Under the pieces are notes generated by a model. It did not search any database, was not told where the DNA came from, and was given only the letters and a program-made list of their open reading frames with translations. 64,000 nt of DNA from DATMGU01 sp035555315 (lineage in GTDB: Bacteria; Pseudomonadota; Alphaproteobacteria; ATCC43930; CGMCC-115725): positions 1-64,000 of the forward strand of contig DATMGU010000133.1 in the NCBI GenBank assembly GCA_035555315.1, in the 5' to 3' direction. Within the stretch, counting starts at the first letter, position 1. Each line of letters starts with the position of its first letter. Both the position numbers and the translations under genes were made by a program. Below are positions 17,621 to 26,616 of the stretch, one piece after another.

Positions 17621-18367
17621 GCTGATTCAACCCAGATTGAGTGGACTGATTCGACTTGGAACCCAGTAACCGGGTGCTCCAAGATCACGGCCGGCTGTGA
17701 TCACTGCTATGCGGAGCGCTTCTCAGAACGGTTTCGTGGTGTCGCTGGCCACCCGTTCGAGAATGGCTTTGCCCTTACCATGCGGCCCGCGCGGCTGATG
17801 CAGCCGATCCATTGGCGTCAGCCGCGGCGCATCTTCGTTAACTCGATGAGCGATTTGTTCCATAAGGAAGTGCCAACACACTTCGTGGACGCCGTGTTCG
17901 ACACGATGGAGAGGGCTGACTGGCATACCTACCAAGTGCTGACAAAACGTAGTTCGCTATTGGTCCGCTATCTCCGTAGGCGTTATGGCGAGCGTCATGC
18001 GCCAGCCCACATCTGGCTAGGGGTGTCAATCGAGGATAGGCAAAACACGATCAGGCTCAAACATCTGAAGGCAGCCCAGGCCTCGATGAAGTTCGTATCG
18101 TTCGAACCACTGCTCAGTTCGGTTGGATCGATCGACCTCAAGGGCATCGATTGGGCGATAGTTGGCGGCGAGAGCGGACCGAAATCGCGGCCGATGGAAG
18201 AAGAATGGGCCATCGAGATTCGCGATCAATGCCGAAGAGATGGCACTGCCTTCTTCTTCAAACAGTGGGGCGGTATTCGGCCTAAGTCTGGCGGCCGCCT
18301 TCTGAAGGGTCGTGAGTGGAACGAGTACCCAAAATTTAAGAAGCAGCTCGCGCCGTCGGCGGCCTAA
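17618..18367 (+). CDS. DUF5131 (phage Gp37/Gp68-like) three-Cys-motif protein
   Basis: 249 residues. C20-x6-C27-x2-C30 in VTGCSKITAGCDHCYAERF is the three-cysteine cluster of this family; also IEWTDSTWNPVTGC at the N terminus, NSMSDLFHKEVP, QVLTKR, IWLGVSIE, VGGESGP and FFFKQWGG, all family hallmarks. The family is thought to be radical-SAM-like (SplB-related fold), so the cysteines may hold an iron-sulfur cluster, although the spacing is not the canonical CxxxCxxC. Reaction unknown. Only 16 bases separate it from TcmP. Codon use and GC are lower than the neighbours, indicating transfer. Confidence 0.9.
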   Translation: MADSTQIEWTDSTWNPVTGCSKITAGCDHCYAERFSERFRGVAGHPFENGFALTMRPARLMQPIHWRQPRRIFVNSMSDLFHKEVPTHFVDAVFDTMERADWHTYQVLTKRSSLLVRYLRRRYGERHAPAHIWLGVSIEDRQNTIRLKHLKAAQASMKFVSFEPLLSSVGSIDLKGIDWAIVGGESGPKSRPMEEEWAIEIRDQCRRDGTAFFFKQWGGIRPKSGGRLLKGREWNEYPKFKKQLAPSAA

Positions 18368-18383
18368 CATACTCGGGGTGCGC

Positions 18384-19526
18384 ATGAACACCTACCTGGA
18401 CCGCGAGCAGACCCAGGCAAAACATTTTATCCTACGGGGCTACCTCCGAGAGCTAGCGTTCAAGGTCCTGCGAGGTTGGGATATCGCCTATATCGACGGC
18501 TTTTCGGGACCGTGGGAGTCGAAAACTGACGACTTCTCCGATACCTCTTTTATGATCGCAATTAGCGTGTTGAAGGAGGCGCAGCGCATAGTCGAGGAGC
18601 GGACACGGAGCCGACGTGAGATTAAGTGCTTCTTCTCAGAGAAGAACCTCAAAGCCTATCAACAGATGGCCGCTGCTGTGGCGCCTTTCCATCGACCCGG
18701 CGAGGGCTTCCAGATCGACACGTATCACGGTGAATTCGTTGATGCAGTTGATAAAATCGACACCTTCATCGGCCGGTCCTTTCCTCTCATCTTCATCGAT
18801 CCAACCGGCTGGAGCGAATATCCCTTCACGAAAATCGCTCCACTGTTCTCGTCCAGTAAATGCGAAGTGCTCATCAACTTCATGTACGATCACATCAACC
18901 GGTTCTTGCCGCATCCCGACGCTAAGATCACCGGCTCGCTCGACCCGATCCTTGGCGGACCGGGCTGGAAGGGCCGGCTGGACCCTGCACTGACGCTCGG
19001 CCCAGCCGTCGAAAAGCTATTCCGGGAGACGCTTAAGACCGCAGGAAAGTTCGCCTATGTGGTATCGACCAAGATTGAAAAAAGCACCCAGGAAAGACCG
19101 CACTTCTTCCTCGCCTATGGGACAAAGAACCGGGCCGGCCTGATAGCGTTCCGCGAAATCGAGTACAACGCACTCCGCGCGCACGCCCGGAACCGCTCCG
19201 CAGCGATAACCCGAAAGCGCGAGAAGAAGAGCGGTGGCATCGATCTGTTCGCCGACCACGAGGCCGATTTGCGAGCGGCCTCGATCGACGGAGTCGTGAA
19301 CGAGCAGAAGGCGCTCGCGAGGGAACACCTGTTAAAGCTACTCGCGGAGAGATCGCAGCCCTTTTCGAGGGTCGTCGATACGCTGCTTGAGACTTATATG
19401 CTGCGAGAGACCGACGTGAAGAACGTGTGCATGGATTTAGCTCGCGAAGGCGCGATCCAACGAACGTGGGGTACAGGTAATCGGAAGCCGAGCGACGATT
19501 CCGCCATAGCATTGGCGGTCGTCTAG
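18384..19526 (+). CDS. tcmP: Three-Cys-motif partner protein TcmP
   Basis: 380 residues from ATG 18384; upstream open codons overlap the DUF5131 gene and are ignored. Family marks: TQAKHFILRGYL, then YIDGFSGPW (36-44), and LIFIDPTGWSEYP. The DGFSGPW and FIDPTG pair resembles motifs I and IV of class I SAM methyltransferases, so a nucleic-acid or protein methyltransferase-like domain is possible (inference). The C-terminal part (about 320-380) looks like a winged helix (FSRVVDTLLETYMLRETDVKN). TcmP is known as the obligate neighbour of three-Cys proteins such as DUF5131; biological role unknown to me. Confidence 0.9.
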   Translation: MNTYLDREQTQAKHFILRGYLRELAFKVLRGWDIAYIDGFSGPWESKTDDFSDTSFMIAISVLKEAQRIVEERTRSRREIKCFFSEKNLKAYQQMAAAVAPFHRPGEGFQIDTYHGEFVDAVDKIDTFIGRSFPLIFIDPTGWSEYPFTKIAPLFSSSKCEVLINFMYDHINRFLPHPDAKITGSLDPILGGPGWKGRLDPALTLGPAVEKLFRETLKTAGKFAYVVSTKIEKSTQERPHFFLAYGTKNRAGLIAFREIEYNALRAHARNRSAAITRKREKKSGGIDLFADHEADLRAASIDGVVNEQKALAREHLLKLLAERSQPFSRVVDTLLETYMLRETDVKNVCMDLAREGAIQRTWGTGNRKPSDDSAIALAVV

Positions 19527-19711
19527 GTTGTTGCAGGTCGTTCGATCGACGTCCGCAGAACGTCCGCTCCTGGCGCATTGGCATCATTCAGGAAGCTTGA
19601 GCGAGCGACGGCTTGCCACATCCCACGCACACATTCAACCAAGACATCACCCGAGCGGCCATCCGGTGTGCGCGGCATCTCGGCCCTCGCCACCTGGCGC
19701 GTCCCATCCCC

Positions 19712-20920
19712 TCACCCATGCTTGGCCCCCCAAGAAAAGAAATCCTTCCCCTCCCCGCGTAGGAAATTCGCCAGGACCATGCGGTGCACCTCGCTGGCGC
19801 CGTCGACCAGTCGGGCCTGGCGGGCGTAGCGGTACATCCATTCGACCGGCGTGTCCTTGCTGTAGCCGCGCGCGCCCTGCAGTTGCAGGGCCGTGTCGCA
19901 GGCCCGATGCAGCGCATCGGCGACGACGATCTTGGCCATGGAGACCTCCTTCCGGGCGAAGCTGCCCTGGTCCAGCATCCAGGCGGCGCGCATGGTCAGC
20001 AACCGGCCGATATCCAGCTCCATGGCCGCCTGCCCGACCATGCCCTGCACGCTTTCCTTGTCGATCAGCGTGGCGCCGAAGGCCCGGCGCTGGCCGACAT
20101 AGGCCATGGCGATCTCCAGCGCCCGTCGCCCCATGCCGGTCCAGCGCATGCAATGGGTCAGCCGCGCCGGGCCGAGGCGGATCTGGGTAAGCTTCAACCC
20201 GTCGCCCACCCCCATCAGCCGGTCCTCGTCAGGGATCTCCAACCCCTCGAAGGCCAGTTCGCAATGGCCGCCATGCTCCTCCGGCCCCATGATCGGGATG
20301 CGCCGGACGATGCGCCAGCCCGGGCTGTCGGCATGGAACAGAAAGGCGGTCAGCCCCTTGCGCTCGTCATCCGAGGTGCGCGCCATCAGGATGAAATGCT
20401 TGGCATTGGCCGCCCCGGTGATGAAGTGCTTGCGGCCGGTGATCACCCAGCGATCGTTCCCCTTCCGCTCGGCCTTGGTATAGGTCATGCTGGGATCGCT
20501 GCCGCAGCCGTCGGGCTCGGTCATGGCGAAGGCGGATTGCACGGCGCCGTCGATGATCGGCTGCAGCCAGCGGGCCTTCTGGTCCTCCCGCGCCACCTTG
20601 TTGAGCACCATCATGTTGCCGTCATCCGGCGCGGCGCTGTTGAACACGACGGGGCCGAAAATCGACCGGTTCATCTCCTCATAGCACGGCGCCATGCCGG
20701 CCAGCGGCAACCCGCCGCCGCCACGCTCCGGCGGCATCTGCAGCGCCCAAAGCCCCTCCGCCTTCGCCTCGGCGCGCAGCCGCGCCAACAGCGCGGGGGT
20801 GATGTTCTCATGCGCGTCATAGCTCGCCCGGTCGGCCTCCAGCGGGATCAGGCGGTCATCGACGAATTCCCGAAGGCGCTTGCGCAGGGTCTCGACGGCG
20901 GGCGGCAGGCTGAAATCCAT
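19712..20920 (-). CDS. Acyl-CoA dehydrogenase family protein
   Basis: 402 residues from ATG 20920 (the open frame extends 28 codons further without support). Three-domain ACAD: AFAMTEPDGCGSDPSMT in the FAD/substrate region, DRWVITGRKHFITGA, and a C-terminal helical bundle including LQLQGARGYSKDTPVEWMYR. It ends KDFFSWGAKHG. FAD-dependent alpha,beta-dehydrogenation of an acyl-CoA, passing electrons to ETF. On the same strand as the hydratase-thiolase unit but separated from it by the inserted DUF5131-TcmP module; originally the same pathway block (inference). Confidence 0.93.
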   Translation of the reverse strand: MDFSLPPAVETLRKRLREFVDDRLIPLEADRASYDAHENITPALLARLRAEAKAEGLWALQMPPERGGGGLPLAGMAPCYEEMNRSIFGPVVFNSAAPDDGNMMVLNKVAREDQKARWLQPIIDGAVQSAFAMTEPDGCGSDPSMTYTKAERKGNDRWVITGRKHFITGAANAKHFILMARTSDDERKGLTAFLFHADSPGWRIVRRIPIMGPEEHGGHCELAFEGLEIPDEDRLMGVGDGLKLTQIRLGPARLTHCMRWTGMGRRALEIAMAYVGQRRAFGATLIDKESVQGMVGQAAMELDIGRLLTMRAAWMLDQGSFARKEVSMAKIVVADALHRACDTALQLQGARGYSKDTPVEWMYRYARQARLVDGASEVHRMVLANFLRGEGKDFFSWGAKHG

Positions 20921-21070
20921 GGGTCGGTCCTGAAAGCTGTTGATCGCCTGGAGAGGATGACGTGCCAGAATCCGCTTCGAGAGCGGCCGAGTCCACCCCC
21001 GCATGACCCCGCCGATTATGACGAAATACGTCTAGCCGGTCGGAGGGCCGGGACCTATAACCGAGGCATC

Positions 21071-21970
21071 ATGGGGCTCCCCATCCGGTCCGTGCTGCAG
21101 TTCGTCGTCGTCGCGGAGGAACTGTCGTTCACCCGCGCGGCCGCCCGGCTGGGCGTGGCCCAGCCCTGGCTGTCCGCGCGTATCCAGGCGCTCGAAAAAC
21201 AGGCCGGCCTTCGGCTGTTCATCCGCAATACCCGCAAGGTCGAGCTGACCGATGAAGGGCGGATCTTGCTGGAGGCCGCCGGACCGCTCGCCGCCGCCGC
21301 GGATGCCATCGAACGGCTGCTGCCGCCCCTGCGGCGCAGCCTGGAAGGCACCCTGAAGCTGGGCACGCCGCCCTATGGGATGAACGTTCCGGAACGGGTC
21401 GCCCTGGTGCGGTCGTTCGCGCTGGCCGAACCCGACATCAGCGTGGACCTCGATGTCGGCTGGACCCCCGTCTTGATCGAGCGTCTGGAGGCTGGGGAGT
21501 TGGATGCCGCTTTCATCACGGGGCCGTTCGCGGACGACAGGTTCGACGAGTTCACGCTGTGCGACACCGAGATGGAGCTATTGATGAACGCCGACGATCC
21601 GCTGGCGGGGCTCGACAGCGTTCCATTGGACGCGCTGGCGAACCGCGTCGTCACGGCCTTCACCCGCAGCGTCAATCCGCCGCTTTACGACTATCTTATC
21701 GCACCCCTCGCCGCTCGGGGGATCACCATCGTCCAAAATCCGGAGCCGCAGGATCTGCTGCGCGGGCTTCGGCCGGGCGAGAACGAGGTGATCGCGACCC
21801 AGCTCGGCTGGAGCGCGCGCGAAGGCGCCAAGGTTCCCGGTGTGGTGCGGCGGCCGCTGACCCCGCCGACCCGCCGGGTGAGCCTCCATGTCGTTCGACG
21901 CAAGGGACCGACCACGCCCCTGTTGAACCGGTTCTGGCACCAGGCTCTCGCCCTTAGAAACGCGCGCTAG
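21071..21970 (+). CDS. LysR family transcriptional regulator
   Basis: 299 residues from ATG 21071. N-terminal helix-turn-helix about 2-60 (ELSFTRAAARLGVAQPWLSARI), then a two-lobed effector domain. It diverges from the acyl-CoA dehydrogenase with a 150-base gap, the classical LysR arrangement, so it likely controls that gene. Its 3' end overlaps the convergent alcohol dehydrogenase gene by 17 bases. Confidence 0.92.
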   Translation: MGLPIRSVLQFVVVAEELSFTRAAARLGVAQPWLSARIQALEKQAGLRLFIRNTRKVELTDEGRILLEAAGPLAAAADAIERLLPPLRRSLEGTLKLGTPPYGMNVPERVALVRSFALAEPDISVDLDVGWTPVLIERLEAGELDAAFITGPFADDRFDEFTLCDTEMELLMNADDPLAGLDSVPLDALANRVVTAFTRSVNPPLYDYLIAPLAARGITIVQNPEPQDLLRGLRPGENEVIATQLGWSAREGAKVPGVVRRPLTPPTRRVSLHVVRRKGPTTPLLNRFWHQALALRNAR

Positions 21971-23036
21971 AGGGCTCATCGGGCGGCAACAGCACCAGGC
22001 GGCCGACGACCTGCCCGGCCTCCAGCCGCGCCAAGGCCGACGCGGCGTCCTGAAGATCGCAGCACGCTATCGGAATGGGGGCCGGCCGCTTGTCGCGGAC
22101 CAAGGCGACGAGTTCCCGCAGTTCGTCGAGACTGCCGATATAGGACCCTTGGATGGTGAGCGCCCGGATCGGCAGCATCGGTGTCGACAGCCGGATTTCG
22201 CCGCCGAACAACCCGACGACGATGAGCTGTCCCGCCTTGTCCAGCAGCTTGATGGCGAGCGTCACCGTCTCGCCCGATCCGACATAATCGATGATGGCGG
22301 CGGCACCGCCGCCGATCGCTTGGGCGACCAGCGCCGCCGCGTCCGGTGCCGCCGGATCGATCGCCTGGAGAGCGCCGGCGTCGAGGGCCGCTTGGCGCCG
22401 CGCCGGGCTGGTCTCGATCACGACCGCCCCGGCGCCACCCATGAGCTTCAGGAGCGAGAGACACATCAGGCCCAAGCCGCCGGCCCCGATGATCACGATC
22501 GGCTCCGTACGCAGGACCAGCGGATCGATTTTCCTCATGGCGGAGAAGGTCGTGAGACCGGAACAGGCATAGGAGGCGGCGCGCTCGGGCGCGATATCGC
22601 CGATTTCCAGCAGGTATTTCGGGTCGGGAACCACCAGGTGATCGCTATAGCCGCCCGGCGCGAACACCCCGAGGAAGCGCGGCGCCGGGCAAAGATGTTC
22701 CCGCCCCTGGCCGCAGCGCGTGCAATGGCCGCAGCCGATCCAGGGATAGACGAGATAGGCCTGCCCCACGGTCACCCCCTCGGCCTCGTCACCGAGCGCC
22801 ACGACACGGGCCACGATCTCGTGGCCCAGCGTCAAGGGCAGCGATACGCCCCGATCCGCCAGAGTGAGCCGCTGGCCATCGCCCAGATCGTACCAGCCGT
22901 GCCAGACATGGATATCGCTATGGCAGACCCCGGCGGCGCAGACGCGCAGCAGCACCTCGCGTCCGGCGGGTTTCGGGGTCGGCCGTTCGCGCCGCTCCAG
23001 CGGCGCGCCGAAGGTGGTCACATCGTAGCTGATCAT
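21954..23036 (-). CDS. Zinc-dependent alcohol dehydrogenase (MDR family)
   Basis: 360 residues. Catalytic zinc ligands C38-H39 (AAGVCHSDIH) and GHE; structural zinc cluster CGHCTRCGQGREHLC; Rossmann motif GAGGLGLM followed by an acidic VVIETS that favours NAD+. FAPGGYSDHLVV and SGLTTFSA are typical of long-chain or aryl alcohol dehydrogenases. It follows the solute-binding protein gene on the same strand by 28 bases, so it may act on the imported compound. Confidence 0.9.
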   Translation of the reverse strand: MISYDVTTFGAPLERRERPTPKPAGREVLLRVCAAGVCHSDIHVWHGWYDLGDGQRLTLADRGVSLPLTLGHEIVARVVALGDEAEGVTVGQAYLVYPWIGCGHCTRCGQGREHLCPAPRFLGVFAPGGYSDHLVVPDPKYLLEIGDIAPERAASYACSGLTTFSAMRKIDPLVLRTEPIVIIGAGGLGLMCLSLLKLMGGAGAVVIETSPARRQAALDAGALQAIDPAAPDAAALVAQAIGGGAAAIIDYVGSGETVTLAIKLLDKAGQLIVVGLFGGEIRLSTPMLPIRALTIQGSYIGSLDELRELVALVRDKRPAPIPIACCDLQDAASALARLEAGQVVGRLVLLPPDEPSSARF

Positions 23037-23064
23037 GCCGGCTCACCCTTTCCCATCGGTGGTA

Positions 23065-24294
23065 TCAGATGTGGATCATCGGACAAGCACCTTCGGCGAG
23101 CGGGCGAAACGCCTGGTCCCCCGGTGTCGTCGAGACGAGTTTGCACAGATCCCAGGGTCCCTTGCTCTCCTGCGCCGACTTCACTTCGAGGAGATACGCA
23201 TTGTGCAGGGTGCGGCCGTCGGCGCGCACGCTGCCGATGCCGAAGCAATCATCGTCGGTCGGCAGTTGCTTCATCATCGCCACGACGTCCCGGCCCGATG
23301 CCTTGGCCTGCGCGGCACCCAGCGCCTTGACCGCCTTCAGGTAATGCAGCGTGCCGGCATAGTCGCCGGCATGCAATTCGTTCGGCCAATTATGCGGCGT
23401 CTTGCTTTTGACGCGTTGCAGGAAGCTACGGGTCCGGTCGTTCAGATCCCAATAGAAGGTCGAAGTCATGTTGAGGCCCTTGGTGGCGTCCAGGCCCAGC
23501 GCGTGAATGTCGGTGGTGAAGACCACCAGCCCGGCAAGCTTGATGCCGCCGGCACTCAGCCCGAACTCGGCCGCCTGTTTCATGCAATTGATGAAATCGC
23601 CGCTGGCATTGGCGAAGGCCACCACATCGGCGCCGCTCGATTGGGCCTGCAGCAGGTATGAGGAGAAATCCACCGTCCCTGGGAACGGATAGGTCGCCGA
23701 ACCGACGACCTTGCCCCCCGCCGCCTCGACCACCGCCGTGGTATCGCGCTGGAGCGTCTTGCCGAACGTATAATTCGCGGTGACGAAGAACCATTTCTTG
23801 CCGCCGTTCCGCACGATCGCCGAGCCGGTGGAATGCGCGAGCTCCCAGGTATCGTAGGTCCAATGGACAAGGTTCGGCGAGCAGGCCGGGCCGGTGAGTT
23901 CGGCGGAGACGGCGGCGGTGTTGACATGCACCTTGTTGAGGTCTTTCGCCAACGTCGAGACCGCCAGGGCAACCGCGCTGTTGTTGCAATTGACGATCAT
24001 GTCCACGCCGTCGCGCTCGAACCATTGGCGTGCCACGGCGCTGGCGACATCGGGCTTTTGCTGATGGTCCGCCGAGATGATCTCCACCGGGATGCCGGGA
24101 TTGGCGGCGACGAATTCCTCCACCGCCTGGGTGGCGCACACGACACTCGTGACGCCCGCCGAATCCTGGTACTGGCCAGACAAATCCGTCAACACCCCGA
24201 CCCGAATGGGCTGAGCGGCCCGCGCCGGACGGAATTTGGTCGCGAGCGGCACGACAAGCGCTGACGTCATCAGAACGCGCCGACTGATCCTCAT
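23065..24294 (-). CDS. ABC transporter substrate-binding protein, branched-chain amino acid type
   Basis: 409 residues with a Tat-like signal (MRISRRVLMTSALVVPL ... ARA). The mature part starts QPIRVGVLTDLSGQYQDSAG and continues ADHQQKPDVASAVARQW, the Peripla_BP_6/LivK-type fold. Alphaproteobacterial homologues bind aromatic acids, amides or amino acids. No permease or ATPase genes are adjacent, which makes it an orphan receptor within this window. Probable unit with the zinc alcohol dehydrogenase; divergent from an RpiR regulator. Confidence 0.9.
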   Translation of the reverse strand: MRISRRVLMTSALVVPLATKFRPARAAQPIRVGVLTDLSGQYQDSAGVTSVVCATQAVEEFVAANPGIPVEIISADHQQKPDVASAVARQWFERDGVDMIVNCNNSAVALAVSTLAKDLNKVHVNTAAVSAELTGPACSPNLVHWTYDTWELAHSTGSAIVRNGGKKWFFVTANYTFGKTLQRDTTAVVEAAGGKVVGSATYPFPGTVDFSSYLLQAQSSGADVVAFANASGDFINCMKQAAEFGLSAGGIKLAGLVVFTTDIHALGLDATKGLNMTSTFYWDLNDRTRSFLQRVKSKTPHNWPNELHAGDYAGTLHYLKAVKALGAAQAKASGRDVVAMMKQLPTDDDCFGIGSVRADGRTLHNAYLLEVKSAQESKGPWDLCKLVSTTPGDQAFRPLAEGACPMIHI

Positions 24295-24575
24295 CGTCGT
24301 TTCCTCCCCCGAAGAACCGGCCTTGTTTCGACCGGAATTATGCGCCTTGAAGGCGCGTTGATCACGGTGGCCCTAAACCGACCGCGACACCTACTCACTT
24401 CACGATGAGCCTATGAATGTCCAATACGAATATCGGGTGGATTAAGATGATTTTCGTCTGAGCCGTCCGCCGATGGTCGATCGCGATCCCGAGAACGGCA
24501 CTTCCCTCTTGTCATTTTCACTTCAATATATAATTGTTTCTGTAGCTTTTACGACATTGTGGAGATCGACGCGTC
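24295..24575. promoter_or_regulatory. Divergent promoter region, binding-protein gene and rpiR-type gene
   Basis: 281 bases, clearly more AT-rich than the surroundings (for example TTCAATATATAATTGTTTC at about 24520-24540). A short hairpin GCGCCT-TGA-AGGCGC lies at 24342-24356, in the probable leader of the binding-protein transcript. Both genes are expected to start here. I could not fix -35/-10 elements or an RpiR operator. Confidence 0.4.
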
Positions 24576-25478
24576 ATGGACCGGCGACCGGCGACTTTCG
24601 AGGAGCGTCTCGCGGCCCATTTCGCGACGCTCAGCCCGTTGGAGCAGCGGGTGGCACGGCATTTCGCGGACCAGCCCGAGGACGCGATGTTCTGCTCGGC
24701 GCTCGACATCGCCGAGGCCGTCGGTACCAGCGATGCCACCGTCATCCGCACCGCCAAGGCGCTCGGGTACAAAGGCTTGCCGGAGCTGCGGCGCGAGTTC
24801 ACCGAACGGCAGCGTTCGGTGCCGACCCCGGCGGCGCGCTTGCGCCGAACCCTGGACGAACTCGACGCGGATGGCGAAAGCGCGCTCGACCTGGTCATCG
24901 AGACCCAGTTCGAGGCCTTGGAGCGGCTCAGACGAAACCTGGCCGCCGCCGATTTCGACCGCGCCGTGGCCCGGATCGCCGGCGCGCGCCGAGTCTTCAT
25001 CTTCGGCATCGGGCCGTCGAGCGGCATCGCCCAGTATTTCGCGCTGCAACTGAGCCGCGTCGGCTGCGACACCGCGGCGGTCACCGAGACCGGCATATCG
25101 CTCGCCGACAGCCTGCGCCGATTTCGCTCGGGCGACGTTGTCATCCTGATGGCCTATATCCGGGCATACCCCGAGGTGACCGCGGTGATCGCCCAGGCGA
25201 AGCGGCTGGCGCTGCCGGTCATCCTGATCAGCGACTCCCTGGGCGAGCTGCTGCGGAACGACGTCGATACGGTTCTGCCCGCCAGCCGAGGGCGGGCGGG
25301 GATGATCGCCATGCATGCGACGACGGTGGTGCTGATCGAGGCCCTGGTCGTCGGCGTGGCGCGGCGCGACCCCCGCCGGGCCATCGCCGAGCTGGGGGCG
25401 CTGAACGAGCTGCGCGCCGGTCTGGCGGGCGAACGCATCGATGTCGGGCGAGCCGACTATGAAGCCCACTCCTCATAA
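24576..25478 (+). CDS. MurR/RpiR family transcriptional regulator
   Basis: 300 residues. N-terminal HTH_6 domain (about 8-85; LSPLEQRVARHFADQPEDA then SDATVIRTAKALGYKG) and C-terminal SIS sugar-isomerase-like domain (about 130-265; FIFGIGPSSGIAQYFALQLSRVG). SIS domains sense phosphosugars, but several alphaproteobacterial members control amino-acid or aromatic uptake. Divergent from the binding-protein/alcohol-dehydrogenase unit, which it probably regulates. Confidence 0.91.
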   Translation: MDRRPATFEERLAAHFATLSPLEQRVARHFADQPEDAMFCSALDIAEAVGTSDATVIRTAKALGYKGLPELRREFTERQRSVPTPAARLRRTLDELDADGESALDLVIETQFEALERLRRNLAAADFDRAVARIAGARRVFIFGIGPSSGIAQYFALQLSRVGCDTAAVTETGISLADSLRRFRSGDVVILMAYIRAYPEVTAVIAQAKRLALPVILISDSLGELLRNDVDTVLPASRGRAGMIAMHATTVVLIEALVVGVARRDPRRAIAELGALNELRAGLAGERIDVGRADYEAHSS

Positions 25479-25503
25479 TCGACAGCCTCAGGAAGGGACG
25501 AAA

Positions 25504-26271
25504 ATGCAGGCAATGATTGGACCCTGGACCCATATCGGCCCCCCGCTGATCGCGGCGTTTCTGGCCTCCCTCGTCGAATGCGTCGAGGCGTTGACGATCG
25601 TCCTGGCGGTCGGCGCGGTGCGCGGCTGGCGCCTGGCGCTCGGCGGTGCCGGCGCCGGCGCCCTTCTCCTCGTCGTCCTGGTGCTGCTGCTCGGACCGTC
25701 GCTGCGGCTGGTGCCGATCCAGGTGCTGCAGGTGGTGATCGGCGTTCTGCTGCTGCTGTTCGGCACACGCTGGCTGCGCAAGGCGATCCTGCGCGCCTCC
25801 GGCTTCATCGCCCTGCGCGACGAAACGGCGCAATTCGCCAAGCAGACCGATGCGCTTCAAGGGGACGGAGGGCGGGATCGGGTGGCGGATGCGATCGCCT
25901 GGACGACCGCCTTCAAGGCCGTGGTGCTGGAAGGCCTCGAGGTCATCTTCATCGTGATCGCTGTCGGTGCCGTGGGCGACCTGCTGGTGCCGGCCGGCAT
26001 CGGCGCCGGGCTTGCCGTGCTCGCCGTCGTCGCCCTGGGCTTCATCATACATCGCCCGCTCGCACGGGTACCGGAGAACAGCCTGAAATTCGTGGTCGGC
26101 GTGATGATCTCGTCGTTCGGCGTGTTCTGGCTCGGCGAAGGTCTGGGCCTTGCCTGGCCGGGCAATGATCTCGCCCTGCTCGGCCTGATCGCCGGCTGGC
26201 TCGTCCTGGCGCTCGCCATGGTCCAGATCCTGCGGTCCGGAGCGCCCGCGACCGTGGGAGGCCGGTCATGA
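25504..26271 (+). CDS. COG4280-type integral membrane protein
   Basis: 255 residues from ATG 25504, preceded by AGGAAGGGA. About six or seven hydrophobic segments in two similar halves: PPLIAAFLASLVECVEALTI near the start and AWTTAFKAVVLEGLEVIFIV near the middle. The repeated acidic E-x-x-E in a helix resembles the half-repeats of UPF0016/GDT1-like cation exchangers. Function not established. A near-identical 149-base piece recurs at 29770-29918. Translationally coupled (ATGA) to the next gene. Confidence 0.78.
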   Translation: MQAMIGPWTHIGPPLIAAFLASLVECVEALTIVLAVGAVRGWRLALGGAGAGALLLVVLVLLLGPSLRLVPIQVLQVVIGVLLLLFGTRWLRKAILRASGFIALRDETAQFAKQTDALQGDGGRDRVADAIAWTTAFKAVVLEGLEVIFIVIAVGAVGDLLVPAGIGAGLAVLAVVALGFIIHRPLARVPENSLKFVVGVMISSFGVFWLGEGLGLAWPGNDLALLGLIAGWLVLALAMVQILRSGAPATVGGRS

Positions 26272-26471
26272 GCGCGCTGAAACAAATCGCCGAGGAGCTC
26301 TGGGGCTTGTTCGTCGATGACGGGCTGGTCGCCCTCGCCTTCTTCGGCTGGATCGTCATCGCCGCCCTGCTGCTACCCCGTCTTCACCTCGCCGCCGCGG
26401 GCGGACCGGTGCTGTTCCTCGGCTGCGCCGCGATCGTGGTATTCAGCCTGCTGCGAGCCGCGCGGCGCTGA
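26268..26471 (+). CDS. Small two-helix membrane protein, partner of the COG4280-type gene
   Basis: 67 residues starting at the ATG that overlaps the previous stop by four bases. Two hydrophobic segments, LVALAFFGWIVIAALLL and GPVLFLGCAAIVVFSLL, with a basic tail. The tight coupling suggests it is an accessory subunit of the preceding membrane protein. Its 3' end recurs in altered form at 29913-29980. Confidence 0.7.
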   Translation: MSALKQIAEELWGLFVDDGLVALAFFGWIVIAALLLPRLHLAAAGGPVLFLGCAAIVVFSLLRAARR

Positions 26472-26616
26472 TCCCAAGCCGGAGCCAACTGGGGACATGG
26501 CGCCGTCATTGGGGTTCCGGTAGCAACGGACCCGAAAGTGCATTTCAGACGACCAATGGCGCACGGCTGCTCCCGACACCAAGCCGACATAGACCCGGAG
26601 CCATACCACCTCAGGC

